Origin: Rhodococcus sp. ARC_M6
GTDB lineage: Bacteria; Actinomycetota; Actinomycetes; Mycobacteriales; Mycobacteriaceae
Length of the DNA: 64,000 nucleotides
Assembly: GCF_022810305.1 (NCBI RefSeq)
Contig: NZ_JALGQH010000004.1
Location: 248,001-312,000 of the forward strand
Direction of reading: 5' to 3'
This document shows, piece after piece, positions 35,315-43,598 of this stretch (position 1 is its first letter; each line of letters begins with the position of its first letter). The notes beneath the pieces were generated by a model. That model did not search any database. It was not told where the DNA came from and saw only the letters and a program-made list of their open reading frames with translations. The translations under genes were made by a program, and so were the position numbers.

Positions 35315-36031
35315 ATGCGAACTGGCACAATTGCGGGAGTGAAACCAGCTTTCGGCAACCGATCCCGCAACTCCACGTCCTCACGGGCCGGTGGCGGCTT
35401 CGGTGAGGGTTTGGCGCGATGGACCCGACGGTTCATCGTCGGGGCCATCCTCATGACGTTTGTTCTGATCGGTGGGACGGCGGCGCGGGTGTGGCAGGTT
35501 GCACGAATCGACGACACCACCCCCGCCGACGCGATTGTCGTTCTCGGGGCGGCCCAGTATTCGGGAACTCCGTCGTCGGTATTCGAAGCCAGGCTCGAGC
35601 AGGCGTACAAGCTGTACAAGCGAGGCGTCGCTCCCCAGATCATCACCGTCGGCGGCAAGCAGGAAGGTGACGAGTACACCGAAGCTGCCTCGGGCAAGAT
35701 GTATCTGAGCGACCGGGGGATACCGTCCAGCGCGATCACCGCAGTCGAAACGGGTTCCGATACCCTGCTCAGTATCGACGCCGTCAGTGCCGAAATGTCT
35801 TCACAGGGAATCAATTCCGCAGTTCTGGTCAGTGACCCCTGGCATTCGCTACGCACCCGAACGATGGCCCGCGACACCGGCCTCGAGGCCTGGACAGCTC
35901 CCACCAGGCAAGGCCCCGCTGTATTCACCCGCGAATCTCAGCTGCACGGAATCGCCCGCGAAACCGGCGCGCTGCTCTGGTACCAGCTCACACATTTCTC
36001 CGCTGACTTCCCCTACACGGCAGGGCAATAG
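35315..36031 (+). CDS. YdcF/SanA-family protein (DUF218)
   Basis: 238 residues: one transmembrane helix at about 40-60 ([20 protein letters not shown]), then the DUF218 domain with [28 protein letters not shown]-like [19 protein letters not shown] and [14 protein letters not shown]. SanA-type proteins take part in envelope barrier function. AGGTGA five bases before the ATG supports the start; a GTG at 35339 is possible. It diverges from the TPM gene with 45 bases between and is followed by dgt after 11 bases. Confidence 0.85.
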   Translation: MRTGTIAGVKPAFGNRSRNSTSSRAGGGFGEGLARWTRRFIVGAILMTFVLIGGTAARVWQVARIDDTTPADAIVVLGAAQYSGTPSSVFEARLEQAYKLYKRGVAPQIITVGGKQEGDEYTEAASGKMYLSDRGIPSSAITAVETGSDTLLSIDAVSAEMSSQGINSAVLVSDPWHSLRTRTMARDTGLEAWTAPTRQGPAVFTRESQLHGIARETGALLWYQLTHFSADFPYTAGQ

Positions 36032-36042
36032 GAGCATCCATC

Positions 36043-37341
36043 ATGACGGCACACACCACCTACGGCGGCGGAACCTACTCCGAGCACGATCTGGAACGTC
36101 GCGTCGTCGAAACTCCGAAACGAGCGGGGCTACCGGGCTCGCAGATCGCTGCGGCGCAACACCGTTCGGACTTCTCGCGCGACCGCGCCCGCGTGCAGCA
36201 CTCCGCAGCGCTACGACGCCTCGCCGACAAGACGCAGGTCGTCGGACCTCGCGACGGCGACACCCCACGCACCCGACTCACACACTCGATGGAAGTTGCC
36301 CAGATCGGCCGCGGGATCGCCGATGGACTCGGCTGCGATCCTGACCTCGTCGACCTTGCGGGTCTGGCACACGACATCGGGCATCCGCCATACGGACACA
36401 ACGGTGAGAAGGCGCTCGACGAAGTCGCTCACAGTTGCGGCGGTTTCGAAGGCAACGCCCAGAACCTGCGCATTCTCACCCGCCTCGAACCCAAGATTCT
36501 GCGACCCGACGGGTTCAGCGCCGGCCTCAACCTCACCCGCGCGGCCCTCGACGCCGCGATCAAATATCCATGGACGAGGCCCGAACCCGGCGCCAAATTC
36601 GGTGCCTACGACGACGACGCCGACGTGTTGGCCTGGGTACGCGAAGGCGCCCCCGAGCGTCGGCAAGCACTGGAAGCGCAGGTCATGGACTGGGCAGACG
36701 ATGTCGCCTATTCAGTGCACGACGTCGAAGACGGCGTTATTGCCGGCCGTATCGACCTGCGTTCACTCGCCGACCCGATTGAACAGCGGGCTCTCGCCGA
36801 ATTGGGTGCGTCGGAGTTTCGGGGCCTCGTCGTCGATGATCTGATCGAAGCGGCGCAACGCCTGTCGGAACTGCCTGTAGTCCAAGGCGTCGGAAGCTAC
36901 GACGGGACCCTGCACAGTTCCGTCGCACTGAAGAACTTGACCAGCGAACTGGTTGGACGCTTCGCAACGGCGGCCATCGCCGAGACTCGGTTGACCAACG
37001 GGGATCGTCCGCTCACTCGCTACCAAGCAGATCTCGACGTTCCCGAAGCCGTTGCCTCCGAAGTCGCGCTCCTCAAAACCGTTGCGCTGTATTACGTCAT
37101 GTCCGACGCCGGGCACAAAGCACGCCAAGACCGTCAACGTGACCGAGTACACCGAGTCGCGGAATGGCTACTGGCAACTGCGCCGGCGGGATTGGACCCG
37201 ATCCTGGTTCCGGCCTGGGAACACGCCGACAGCGACAGCGCCCGCACCCGAGTGGTCGTGGATCAGATCGCGTCGTACACGGAAAGTCGCCTCGAGCGCG
37301 TCGACAAAGCCAGCCTCGGCGCCCAAGCAAGCTGGGGCTGA
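36043..37341 (+). CDS. dgt: Deoxyguanosinetriphosphate triphosphohydrolase-like protein
   Basis: dNTP triphosphohydrolase, 432 residues, hydrolysing dNTPs to nucleoside and triphosphate. The HD-domain motif is visible: [35 protein letters not shown] with the metal-binding H-D pair, and [17 protein letters not shown] as the last ligand. It corresponds to Rv2344c, next to the primase gene in M. tuberculosis as here (with one gene between). AGGAGC eight bases before the ATG. It probably forms an operon with ydcF. Confidence 0.93.
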   Translation: MTAHTTYGGGTYSEHDLERRVVETPKRAGLPGSQIAAAQHRSDFSRDRARVQHSAALRRLADKTQVVGPRDGDTPRTRLTHSMEVAQIGRGIADGLGCDPDLVDLAGLAHDIGHPPYGHNGEKALDEVAHSCGGFEGNAQNLRILTRLEPKILRPDGFSAGLNLTRAALDAAIKYPWTRPEPGAKFGAYDDDADVLAWVREGAPERRQALEAQVMDWADDVAYSVHDVEDGVIAGRIDLRSLADPIEQRALAELGASEFRGLVVDDLIEAAQRLSELPVVQGVGSYDGTLHSSVALKNLTSELVGRFATAAIAETRLTNGDRPLTRYQADLDVPEAVASEVALLKTVALYYVMSDAGHKARQDRQRDRVHRVAEWLLATAPAGLDPILVPAWEHADSDSARTRVVVDQIASYTESRLERVDKASLGAQASWG

Positions 37342-37345
37342 CGCT

Positions 37346-38779
37346 TCAGCAGGTGATGAAGCTGCTCGGATCGGTCGAGCGGTCCAGCCACTTGCCGTAG
37401 GCATCGCCGTCGGCGGCCTGAACGTCGGCGCAGATCTCAGCACGTGTGGTTCCCGAGGGGCGAAAGACTGCATAGATTGCTGTGCCGGAGTCCGAAACCT
37501 GGCGCAACGACGAGCAGGACTGGTCGGTGCGCAGGTACTGCGAACCCGGAAACATGTCGAGATAACGCTGGATGTCATTCGCATACGTTGCTGGATCAGT
37601 GGCATTGGCCAGCACGACAATTCCGGAACCGTTGCACGACGGAACCGTCATCAACTCACTCAATCCGAGGTCCCCGAACCGGGCGACTGCGGCCACCGTG
37701 GTGGTGAGCGGTGCGGTGGTGGTGAGCGGTGCGGCGGTGGCTCTCGGTGTTGTTACTCGGCTTGTAGTCGGTGCTGGGGTGGTTGTAGTTGCCGGCGTGG
37801 TGGTTGTTGCCACCGCGGCAACAGCAGTCGGAGCTTCCTCGGAGGATCGCGACATCAGCCAGATCGCGGTGCCTCCGGCGGCCAGTAGGACAGCAGCCGC
37901 GGCAGCGCCGAGAATGATCGGCACTGTGCGCCGGGTTGCCGGCGCTACCGGTGGCGGCGGGGGAAGGGTGGTGAATCGAACAGGCTCGCGAGGAGGCGCC
38001 GGCGGCGGGGGTTGCATCGGGCGTGGAGCTATCGGCACCAATTGCTCCGGAGCATCGGGCATCGAGAGCGCCCGAGTCGCGTCCTGAGTGAACTCGCGAG
38101 CCGACGAATAGCGTCGGGTGGGGTCGACGGACATTCCTCGGGCGACGACTGTGTCGAAATGCCGTGGGAGCGAGCGAATAACGGAACTCGGTGGCGATTC
38201 TTCCGAAAATGTCGTTCCGGTCAGCGATTCGTTCAAGACTGCAGCCAGTGCGGTGACGTGGGCGATGTTCTCCCCGGTCGAATCGGGGATACCGAAATCA
38301 GCGAGATACACGAAATCCGTCGACGTGATGATGACGTCGTGCGGTGTGACGGTCCGATGGATGAGACCAGCCGCGCGTGCCGCATCCAATGCTTCGGCGA
38401 GTTGGGAAACGATGTGCACGGCGCGGGCAGGTTCGATTCGGCCGTTCGTGGCCAACTCGCTGCTCAGAGTGTGCCCCTCGATCAGACGCATATCCATGAA
38501 AGGGACACCGCTGACGGTCCCGGATTCGTGGACCGGGATGACGTGCGGGTCGCTCACGCCGGCGCTCGATCGGGCCGAAGCGAGAAATCGCTCGACAATT
38601 TCCGGATTGTCGGCGGCCTGCCCGTTCAGGAGTTTGAGTGCGACCACCCGACTCTTGGATGTGTCGTAAGCCTCGTAGACCTCGCTGGTACGGCCGCGGC
38701 CCAGTAGCCGGCGTAGTTCGTACACTCCGAAGTGCGTGCCCACACGGTTGTCAGGGGAGTTGTCGCCACTCTGTGTCAT
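37346..38779 (-). CDS. Transmembrane serine/threonine kinase-like protein, predicted pseudokinase
   Basis: 477 residues: kinase-like domain (about 15-250), proline-rich stretch, one transmembrane helix (PIILGAAAAAVLLAAGGTAI), a Thr/Ala-rich stalk and an outside domain with four cysteines. The glycine loop (LLGRGRTSEVYE) and the lysine K49 in VALKLL are kept, and DFG is at 161-163. But the catalytic HRDxKPxN loop reads HRTVTPHD (141-148), so the aspartate base, the lysine and the asparagine are replaced, and between DFG and the VTALAAVLNESLTG helix the activation loop and APE motif are missing. It should not phosphorylate and may act as a scaffold or sensor. Start uncertain: ATG 38779 or 38791. 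Confidence 0.8.
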   Translation of the reverse strand: MTQSGDNSPDNRVGTHFGVYELRRLLGRGRTSEVYEAYDTSKSRVVALKLLNGQAADNPEIVERFLASARSSAGVSDPHVIPVHESGTVSGVPFMDMRLIEGHTLSSELATNGRIEPARAVHIVSQLAEALDAARAAGLIHRTVTPHDVIITSTDFVYLADFGIPDSTGENIAHVTALAAVLNESLTGTTFSEESPPSSVIRSLPRHFDTVVARGMSVDPTRRYSSAREFTQDATRALSMPDAPEQLVPIAPRPMQPPPPAPPREPVRFTTLPPPPPVAPATRRTVPIILGAAAAAVLLAAGGTAIWLMSRSSEEAPTAVAAVATTTTPATTTTPAPTTSRVTTPRATAAPLTTTAPLTTTVAAVARFGDLGLSELMTVPSCNGSGIVVLANATDPATYANDIQRYLDMFPGSQYLRTDQSCSSLRQVSDSGTAIYAVFRPSGTTRAEICADVQAADGDAYGKWLDRSTDPSSFITC

Positions 38780-38862
38780 TGTCGGTCTCATCGCTCCCGT
38801 TCGGAATGAGCATTCAACATATCGTTGTCCGGCGGTATCGCCGGACCACCTAGACTGGTGGC

Positions 38863-40794
38863 GTGGCGGGCCGAATTTCTGACAGAGACATCGCGGCCAT
38901 TCGCGAACGCACACGAATCGAAGACATCGTCGGTGAGTACGTCTCGCTCAAGCGCGCTGGTGGCGATTCCATCAAAGGTCTGTGCCCGTTCCACGACGAG
39001 AAGTCCCCGTCGTTCCACGTGCGTCCCAACCACGGGCTCTACCACTGCTTCGGCTGCGGTGAGGGCGGCGACGTCTACTCGTTCCTTCAGAAGATGGATC
39101 ACATCAGTTTCGTCGAGGCCGTCGAACAGTTGGCCGACCGACTGAACTACTCGATTTCCTACGAGGGCGGCGGTCCCTCGGTTCAGCGCGATCGCGGGAC
39201 GCGGGCACGATTGATCGCAGCCAATGCGGCCGCTCAGGAGTTCTACGCTGCCAGGTTGAAGGAACCCGACGCGCAAGCTGCGCGCGATTACCTGACCGAG
39301 CGAAATTTCGACGGTGCGGCTGCCCTGCAATTCGGCTGCGGTTACGCGCCCGACGGCTGGGATATTCTTACAAAACACTTGATGGCCAAGGGATTCGAGT
39401 TCAAAGAGCTCGAAGCTGCCGGGTTGTCCAAGGAAGGTCGACGCGGCCCGATCGACCGATTCCATCGTCGTCTGCTGTGGCCTATCCGCAGTGTCGCCGG
39501 CGACGTCATCGGCTTCGGTGCGCGCAAACTATTTGACGACGACACCATGCCGGGCAAATACGTCAACACCCCGGAAACCATCCTGTACAAGAAGTCTCAG
39601 GTCCTATTCGGTCTCGATCTAGCCAAACGTGATATCGCCAAGGGCCACCAGGCGGTCGTCGTCGAGGGATACACCGATGTGATGGCGATGCATCTGGCCG
39701 GCGTCAAGACCGCCGTCGCATCCTGCGGCACCGCATTCGGTGAGGAGCATCTTGCGATGCTGCGCCGACTCCTGATGGACGACAGCTACTTTCGTGGCGA
39801 GATCATCTACACCTTCGACGGCGACGCCGCGGGACAAGCTGCTGCGATGAAGGCCTTCGAGGGCGACCAGAAGATGGCCGGGCAGACCTTTGTCGCCGTC
39901 GCCCCGGACGGAATGGATCCGTGCGATCTCCGTCTTGCATCCGGCGACGCGGCCGTCCGTGACCTTGTAGCGCGCCGCACCCCGATGTTCGAATTCGTCG
40001 TCAAATCCATCCTCACCGAACACGATCTCGAGACCGCCGAAGGTCGCGTCGAGGCCTTGCGTCGGACTGTTCCCGTCGTCGCGCAGATCAAGGAATCGAC
40101 ACTGCGAGACAGCTACGCGAACCTCCTGTGCGGGTGGGTCGGTTGGGACGATCTTCCATCCGTGCGCCGACGCGTACGTGACGAAGCTCGCAAGCGGGCA
40201 GCCATGCGTGGTTCGTCGCCCGCACCCAAGCGTCGTCAAGTTATCGCGGAACCGAGCGACGACGCTTTGGCGCTGCCGATCGGCATCTCGAGGCCTCGCC
40301 CCAACGACCCGGCGCTCTCTACCCAACGAGCCGTCTTGAAGGCGGCCCTGCAGTATCCCGGGATCGCCGGAACAGTATTCGACTCCCTGCCCGCCGAAAC
40401 GTTCACGCATCCGGCCTACGTGGCAATCAGGCAATCAATGGCCGACGTCGGAGGAACCAGCAAGGGGCTCGGCGGCGCCGAATGGATCGACGTCGTCACC
40501 AAGGGCGTCAACGACGTGACGGTTGCCTCGGTAATCTCGGAATTGGCCGTAGAACCGATGCCCTGCGACGAAGAGACCGTTCCGCGGTACATCACCGGCG
40601 TGCTCGCCCGACTGCAAGAAGCCTGGGTCGGCGAACAGGTCGCGGACCTCAAATCGAAGCTTCAACGTATCTCGCCGGCCGCAGCACCCGAGGAATACAA
40701 CTCACTGTTCGGCGACCTCGTCGCACTCGAGCAGTATCGCCGACAACTGCGTGAACAAGCTGTCGGCGATACCAGCGCCGGATTGCCCGGCTGA
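38863..40794 (+). CDS. dnaG: DNA primase
   Basis: RNA-primer synthase for replication, 643 residues. N-terminal CHC2 zinc finger (CPFHDEKSPSFHV with CFGCGEGGDVY), the RNA polymerase domain, a Toprim centre with VVVEGYTDVMAMHLAG and IYTFDGDAAGQAA, and a C-terminal DnaB-binding helical domain. The GTG at 38863 gives the usual N-terminus MAGRISDRDIAAIRERT. It corresponds to Rv2343c. The upstream spacer of 83 bases also serves the divergent pseudokinase gene. Confidence 0.96.
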   Translation: MAGRISDRDIAAIRERTRIEDIVGEYVSLKRAGGDSIKGLCPFHDEKSPSFHVRPNHGLYHCFGCGEGGDVYSFLQKMDHISFVEAVEQLADRLNYSISYEGGGPSVQRDRGTRARLIAANAAAQEFYAARLKEPDAQAARDYLTERNFDGAAALQFGCGYAPDGWDILTKHLMAKGFEFKELEAAGLSKEGRRGPIDRFHRRLLWPIRSVAGDVIGFGARKLFDDDTMPGKYVNTPETILYKKSQVLFGLDLAKRDIAKGHQAVVVEGYTDVMAMHLAGVKTAVASCGTAFGEEHLAMLRRLLMDDSYFRGEIIYTFDGDAAGQAAAMKAFEGDQKMAGQTFVAVAPDGMDPCDLRLASGDAAVRDLVARRTPMFEFVVKSILTEHDLETAEGRVEALRRTVPVVAQIKESTLRDSYANLLCGWVGWDDLPSVRRRVRDEARKRAAMRGSSPAPKRRQVIAEPSDDALALPIGISRPRPNDPALSTQRAVLKAALQYPGIAGTVFDSLPAETFTHPAYVAIRQSMADVGGTSKGLGGAEWIDVVTKGVNDVTVASVISELAVEPMPCDEETVPRYITGVLARLQEAWVGEQVADLKSKLQRISPAAAPEEYNSLFGDLVALEQYRRQLREQAVGDTSAGLPG

Positions 40795-40795
40795 G

Positions 40796-41047
40796 CTAGC
40801 GGTTCTTCTTCAACTGGTCGTGGGGGACCAGGATCGTCGTTTCCTCGTTGAGCGGCTTCATGGGCTCGAGCTTTGGCTGCGTGCTCAATGAGTCCGCCAA
40901 CTTCTGACGCGACGCGTCCAGCACCTTCTTGGTGGCCGGACTGGTCGCCACAGCCTTGGCTGCCCGGCTGATCTGTTCGTATCGTGCGCGGCCTGCCTTC
41001 GTTCCCAGGACGTACCCAGCTGCAACACCGATCAACAAACGCATCAT
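40796..41047 (-). CDS. Small conserved YtxH-like membrane-anchored protein
   Basis: 83 residues beginning with a short hydrophobic stretch (MMRLLIGVAAGYVLGTKAGR) of the YtxH/DUF4235-like kind, followed by a lysine-rich amphipathic helix and a polar tail. Its stop codon lies one base beyond the dnaG stop on the other strand. Such genes follow dnaG in several actinobacteria, but the function is unknown. An ATG one codon later is also possible. Confidence 0.7.
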   Translation of the reverse strand: MMRLLIGVAAGYVLGTKAGRARYEQISRAAKAVATSPATKKVLDASRQKLADSLSTQPKLEPMKPLNEETTILVPHDQLKKNR

Positions 41048-41113
41048 TCCTGCTTCCCTCCAGCACCGATCGTCCTGTCTCCATCCTGCCTGATGACTCG
41101 CTGGGCAGGCGAT

Positions 41114-41143
41114 TTGGTACTTCGGTCATGCGTTCGCTAGAGT
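41114..41143 (+). promoter_or_regulatory. Promoter of the first tRNA-Asn gene
   Basis: TTGGTA (41114-41119) and TAGAGT (41138-41143) are 18 bases apart and lie 40 bases before the tRNA. The same arrangement, with TTGGTA and TAATGT, precedes the second copy. Confidence 0.65.
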
Positions 41144-41183
41144 TTCTCAAGCAACGCCGGAACGGGCGTTGCAAGCAAGATAA

Positions 41184-41256
41184 TCCCCTGTAGCTCAATT
41201 GGCAGAGCTTCCGACTGTTAATCGGACGGTTACTGGTTCGAGTCCAGTCGGGGGAG
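41184..41256 (+). tRNA. tRNA-Asn (GTT), first copy
   Basis: 73 bases; acceptor TCCCCTG pairs with CGGGGGA, discriminator G. The anticodon GTT is at 41217-41219 in the loop of CCGAC/GTCGG-type stem and the T-arm holds GGTTCGAGTCC. No CCA is encoded. Identical to the second copy at 41417-41489. Confidence 0.97.
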
Positions 41257-41261
41257 CGTGT

Positions 41262-41296
41262 AACCCCCATTCGGAGTAATCCGGGTGGGGGTTTTT
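41262..41296 (+). terminator. Terminator after the first tRNA-Asn
   Basis: Stem AACCCCC / GGGGGTT with inner CGG / CCG pairing and a TTTTT run, starting six bases behind the tRNA. Confidence 0.85.
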
Positions 41297-41310
41297 CGCT
41301 TTTCTGTGTG

Positions 41311-41328
41311 TCGAACAGGCGCACGATG
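41311..41328 (+). repeat. 18-base copy of the LSm-gene 3' end between the two tRNA-Asn genes
   Basis: TCGAACAGGCGCACGATG occurs here and again at 41690-41707, where it encodes HIVRLFE near the C-terminus of the LSm-like protein. It is probably a remnant of the duplication that made the second tRNA. Confidence 0.7.
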
Positions 41329-41345
41329 GGGGCTGTAGTGCCGTA

Positions 41346-41375
41346 TTGGTACTTCGGCGATGCATTGGGTAATGT
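41346..41375 (+). promoter_or_regulatory. Promoter of the second tRNA-Asn gene
   Basis: TTGGTA (41346-41351) and TAATGT (41370-41375), spaced 18 bases. The stretch TTGGTACTTCGG is shared with the first promoter, showing that promoter and tRNA were duplicated together. Confidence 0.65.
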
Positions 41376-41416
41376 TGCTGTCAGCAACGTCGTGATCGGC
41401 GCTGTCGGCAAGATAA

Positions 41417-41489
41417 TCCCCTGTAGCTCAATTGGCAGAGCTTCCGACTGTTAATCGGACGGTTACTGGTTCGAGTCCAGTCGGGGGAG
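41417..41489 (+). tRNA. tRNA-Asn (GTT), second copy
   Basis: Identical to the copy 233 bases upstream, including nine bases before it. Anticodon GTT at 41450-41452. Confidence 0.97.
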
Positions 41490-41501
41490 CAGCAATGAAG
41501 G

Positions 41502-41540
41502 TGTCCCTGATCCGCAATCGCGGGTCGGGGACATTTTTTT
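41502..41540 (+). terminator. Terminator after the second tRNA-Asn
   Basis: Long stem TGTCCCTGATCCGC / GCGGGTCGGGGACA with small mismatches, followed by eight T residues; a classic intrinsic terminator. Confidence 0.9.
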
Positions 41541-41615
41541 TGTTGTCCGGGCTGAATTGAGGCAGGCACGAGCCGGAGTGCGAAAAGTGCTCCGCCCGTG
41601 GTGAATCGAGAGCAA

Positions 41616-41645
41616 GAAAAACCCCGACGCAGTGATGCGCCGGGG
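41616..41645 (-). terminator. Terminator of the LSm-like gene
   Basis: Minus-strand stem CCCCGGCGCA / TGCGTCGGGG followed by TTTTT, 20 bases behind the stop of the LSm-like gene. Confidence 0.85.
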
Positions 41646-41664
41646 CTTGACTTGAAAAGAGCGA

Positions 41665-41862
41665 CTACTTCGCTGCGCGGTCCGAGGGCTCGAACAGGCG
41701 CACGATGTGGGCCGGGTTGATGTAGTAGACCCCGTTGGGGGAGTGGAGGACCAACGTGTCCTCCGTGAAGTCCTGGACGGTGCCGTTGAGCTTCGCGCCA
41801 TCGGACATGATGATGCGGATAGTGGCCTTGGAGTTCTTGAATTCAGAGAGTGCAAGCTTCAT
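41665..41862 (-). CDS. 65-residue LSm/Hfq-like protein
   Basis: A very short protein with the pattern of an Sm fold. After an N-terminal helix (MKLALSEFKNS) come strands ATIRIIMSDGAKLNGTVQDF, then EDTLVLHSPNGVYYI and NPAHIVRLFE. This fits the Sm1 pattern h-x-h-x-x-G-x-x-h-x-G-x-h-x-x-F (as Hfq ...NGIKLQGQIESF) and Sm2 with YxxxxxIxxh (Hfq ...YKHAISTV). Canonical Hfq has not been described in actinobacteria, so this is a candidate RNA-binding chaperone or an unrelated small beta-barrel. AGGATC is seven bases before the ATG, and the gene has its own terminator. It stands alone among tRNA genes. Confidence 0.72.
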   Translation of the reverse strand: MKLALSEFKNSKATIRIIMSDGAKLNGTVQDFTEDTLVLHSPNGVYYINPAHIVRLFEPSDRAAK

Positions 41863-42041
41863 GTGATGATCCTGTTCCGTGGGGTGTGCTCTCCAACGGT
41901 ATCGGGTTCACGCGCCAATGCCGACCAAGTCGATATCTCGTGCACTCAGGTGAGGTGGACCAGTCACAACCTGCCCGGTTGTGATGTGCGTCGGATGGGC
42001 CGGTAACATTCGGACGCGCCGAGATGCAGTGCATTTCGGAT

Positions 42042-42115
42042 GGGGCGGTAGCTCAGTCGGTTAGAGCCGTGGACTCATAATCCATTGGTCGTGGGTTCGA
42101 GCCCCACCCGCCCCA
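42042..42115 (+). tRNA. tRNA with CAT anticodon, most likely elongator tRNA-Met
   Basis: 74 bases; acceptor GGGGCGG / CCGCCCC, discriminator A, anticodon CAT at 42075-42077, T-arm GGTTCGAGCCC. The GGCG-type initiator features are absent, so it is elongator Met; a lysidine-modified tRNA-Ile2 cannot be fully excluded. Its 3' end is a likely integration site for the decayed integrase that follows. Confidence 0.92.
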
Positions 42116-42134
42116 CAATTAGTTTGCAGTTCAG

Positions 42135-42168
42135 AGGCCCTTTCGGAGAAATCCGTGAGGGCCTTTTT
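42135..42168 (+). terminator. Terminator after tRNA-Met
   Basis: Stem AGGCCCT / AGGGCCT with inner CGGA / TCCG pairing and a TTTTT run. Confidence 0.85.
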
Positions 42169-42239
42169 GCATCTCTGCCCACATTTTGCCGCCACACCTG
42201 GAACTAAGCACGCTGCGAATCAAGCCTGGTGACGCCACT

Positions 42240-42690
42240 TCGGCCAGCGCGGCAGCATCGAATCCAGAGTCTCGTCACTGCCTTGTGTCCGAGCATCGTC
42301 GGAATGCCCCTCAGATTCGTCCCAATGGACGCCGCAGAGAGTGCCTACGGTCATCTGGTGTTATCTCCGGCACGTTCGATTTTTTGACCGCATCATCAAA
42401 CCGCTGGTGACGTGCACCTCTATTCAGGATCACACCGCCACCAAACGTAGGGCACACAAGGCCGATCGGATCCTTGCCGAGGCATGCGGCATTGATTTGA
42501 TCGGCCACGAACCGAGACGCCGACACTGAGCTTGCCTGATGATTTTCACAGGCTCCCACTTCAACTTCCCGTCAATCTCGCTACCTGTTCGACGAGCAGT
42601 CAACGGCGTTTCTCATCTCAGCGGTGAACATTGAATGGGGCCATCTCGCCCCAGCACAGTAGCCCGATCGGAACCAGTGGCGAACCTAGC
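42240..42690 (-). pseudogene. Decayed tyrosine recombinase (phage-type integrase)
   Basis: Only fragments in several frames read as an integrase, in the right order. From the 5' side on the minus strand come GLLCWGEMA (like GLRWGELxAL), a stop, LLVEQVA then EIDGKLKWEPVK in a shifted frame, then NHQASSVSASRFVADQI, LGKDPIGLVCPTFGGG and NVPEITPDDRRHS (the DLRHS box), then after a two-base shift AASIGTNLRGIPTMLGHKAV (the LGH box). The region of the catalytic tyrosine and the N-terminal domain are missing. At least two stops and three frameshifts show it is dead. It lies 125 bases behind tRNA-Met, pointing to it, as in tRNA-borne islands. Confidence 0.8.
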
Positions 42691-42707
42691 CAGTCAATGC
42701 AGAAGAG

Positions 42708-43310
42708 CTAGCTTGGACATGAGTCCACATCCTTGCCTCCCAAGCTAATGGACGACGACCAGTGCCAGTTTTGTCCTAGCGCGTCTGCTGGCGCACTAGG
42801 CAAGACTGCTGAGATCTGACCGGGGACACTAGTGTCGGGTAAGCCAGACAGGTTTTGCTGCTTGCCGGACTGGTCCGCCACAAAGTATGCAATCTGATCA
42901 CCGTCAAGAGTCTTGTATCCCAACTGTTTGACAACGGTTCCGCTTTGGTTGGCGCCCGACAGTGAAAATAGAACTGTGCCAGAGGTTGGCAACTGGCCTG
43001 AGTAGGTCCACGTCACCCGTACAGCGTCTCCGGCATAACCTCCGACGCCGAGTTCCGTCGATGTCGAAACCAGTCCCACCGGTGAAGCTGGATTCGCGTT
43101 GGAACAGGAGCTGGCATCTCCGCGCACCACAACTTTGCCTGGAAGATCCGGGGCCACGGCGACTGCAACTGGAATAGTCGAGGTTGGCTGAGTGGCCGAC
43201 TTGCCGACCGAAATTGAAGCTGTGGACGCAGTAGGCGCATCGGAACTCTCGCCACATCCAGCAAGTATTAGTGGTGCGGCCAGAATGGCAAGTGCCAGTT
43301 TTGTTTTCAC
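42708..43310 (-). CDS. Lipoprotein, unknown function
   Basis: 200 residues with a clear lipoprotein signal: MKTKLALAILAAPLILAGCG, the lipobox ending at C19. The mature part is Ser/Thr/Gly-rich with paired cysteines (SSCSNANPAS and the C-terminal DVDSCPS), suggesting a small disulfide-linked beta-domain on the outer face of the membrane. I do not recognise the family. Codon use is less GC-biased than in the neighbours, and the gene lies between the integrase remnant and a possible att remnant, so it may be island cargo. The ATG is at 43310. Confidence 0.75.
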   Translation of the reverse strand: MKTKLALAILAAPLILAGCGESSDAPTASTASISVGKSATQPTSTIPVAVAVAPDLPGKVVVRGDASSCSNANPASPVGLVSTSTELGVGGYAGDAVRVTWTYSGQLPTSGTVLFSLSGANQSGTVVKQLGYKTLDGDQIAYFVADQSGKQQNLSGLPDTSVPGQISAVLPSAPADALGQNWHWSSSISLGGKDVDSCPS

Positions 43311-43519
43311 GCCCGAATGGTCTCATGTGACCTGTAGTGCTACATCGATTAATTTAGTATTGCTGCATGTCAGTTTGGCAGCCAAGTAGCTTCTTAACGC
43401 GGCGCGGCAGCGTTCACGGTCCGGCAGAACGGCCAGAGACAACCTCGTTTTCTGGCCGGGGTATGGTCGGTGGCCAGTGTGGCTTTGGCCATTTCGGGTT
43501 CTGGGCACCAGTTCCCGAT

Positions 43520-43529
43520 CCGCCCCACA
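43520..43529. other. Possible att remnant, copy of the tRNA-Met 3' end
   Basis: CCGCCCCACA repeats the last bases of tRNA-Met (42108-42117) and is followed by a similar TT. A GGGTTC stands upstream as in the T-arm, but the part between does not align. A short match, suggestive only because the integrase remnant lies between the two copies. Confidence 0.3.
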
Positions 43530-43545
43530 TTCGCCCTGCGATTCT

Positions 43546-43580
43546 GAAGGATTTCACTCGCTCAGCGAACGAAATCCTTC
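43546..43580. terminator. Strong inverted repeat between the lipoprotein and the membrane protein genes
   Basis: Perfect ten-base arms GAAGGATTTC (43546-43555) and GAAATCCTTC (43571-43580), with CGCTCAGCG inside able to extend the fold. It lies 19 bases behind the stop of the minus-strand gene at 43599 and is probably its terminator. Confidence 0.6.
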
Positions 43581-43598
43581 ACAATCACTTCATCCCAC

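Noticed and set aside
41665-41862. Dismissing the 65-codon frame as a chance frame
   Set aside because: It has a ribosome site, a matching terminator and an Sm-like pattern, so it was kept as a gene.
42186-42410. Plus-strand frame of 74 codons behind tRNA-Met
   Set aside because: It is antisense to the integrase remnant and has no ribosome site or family pattern.
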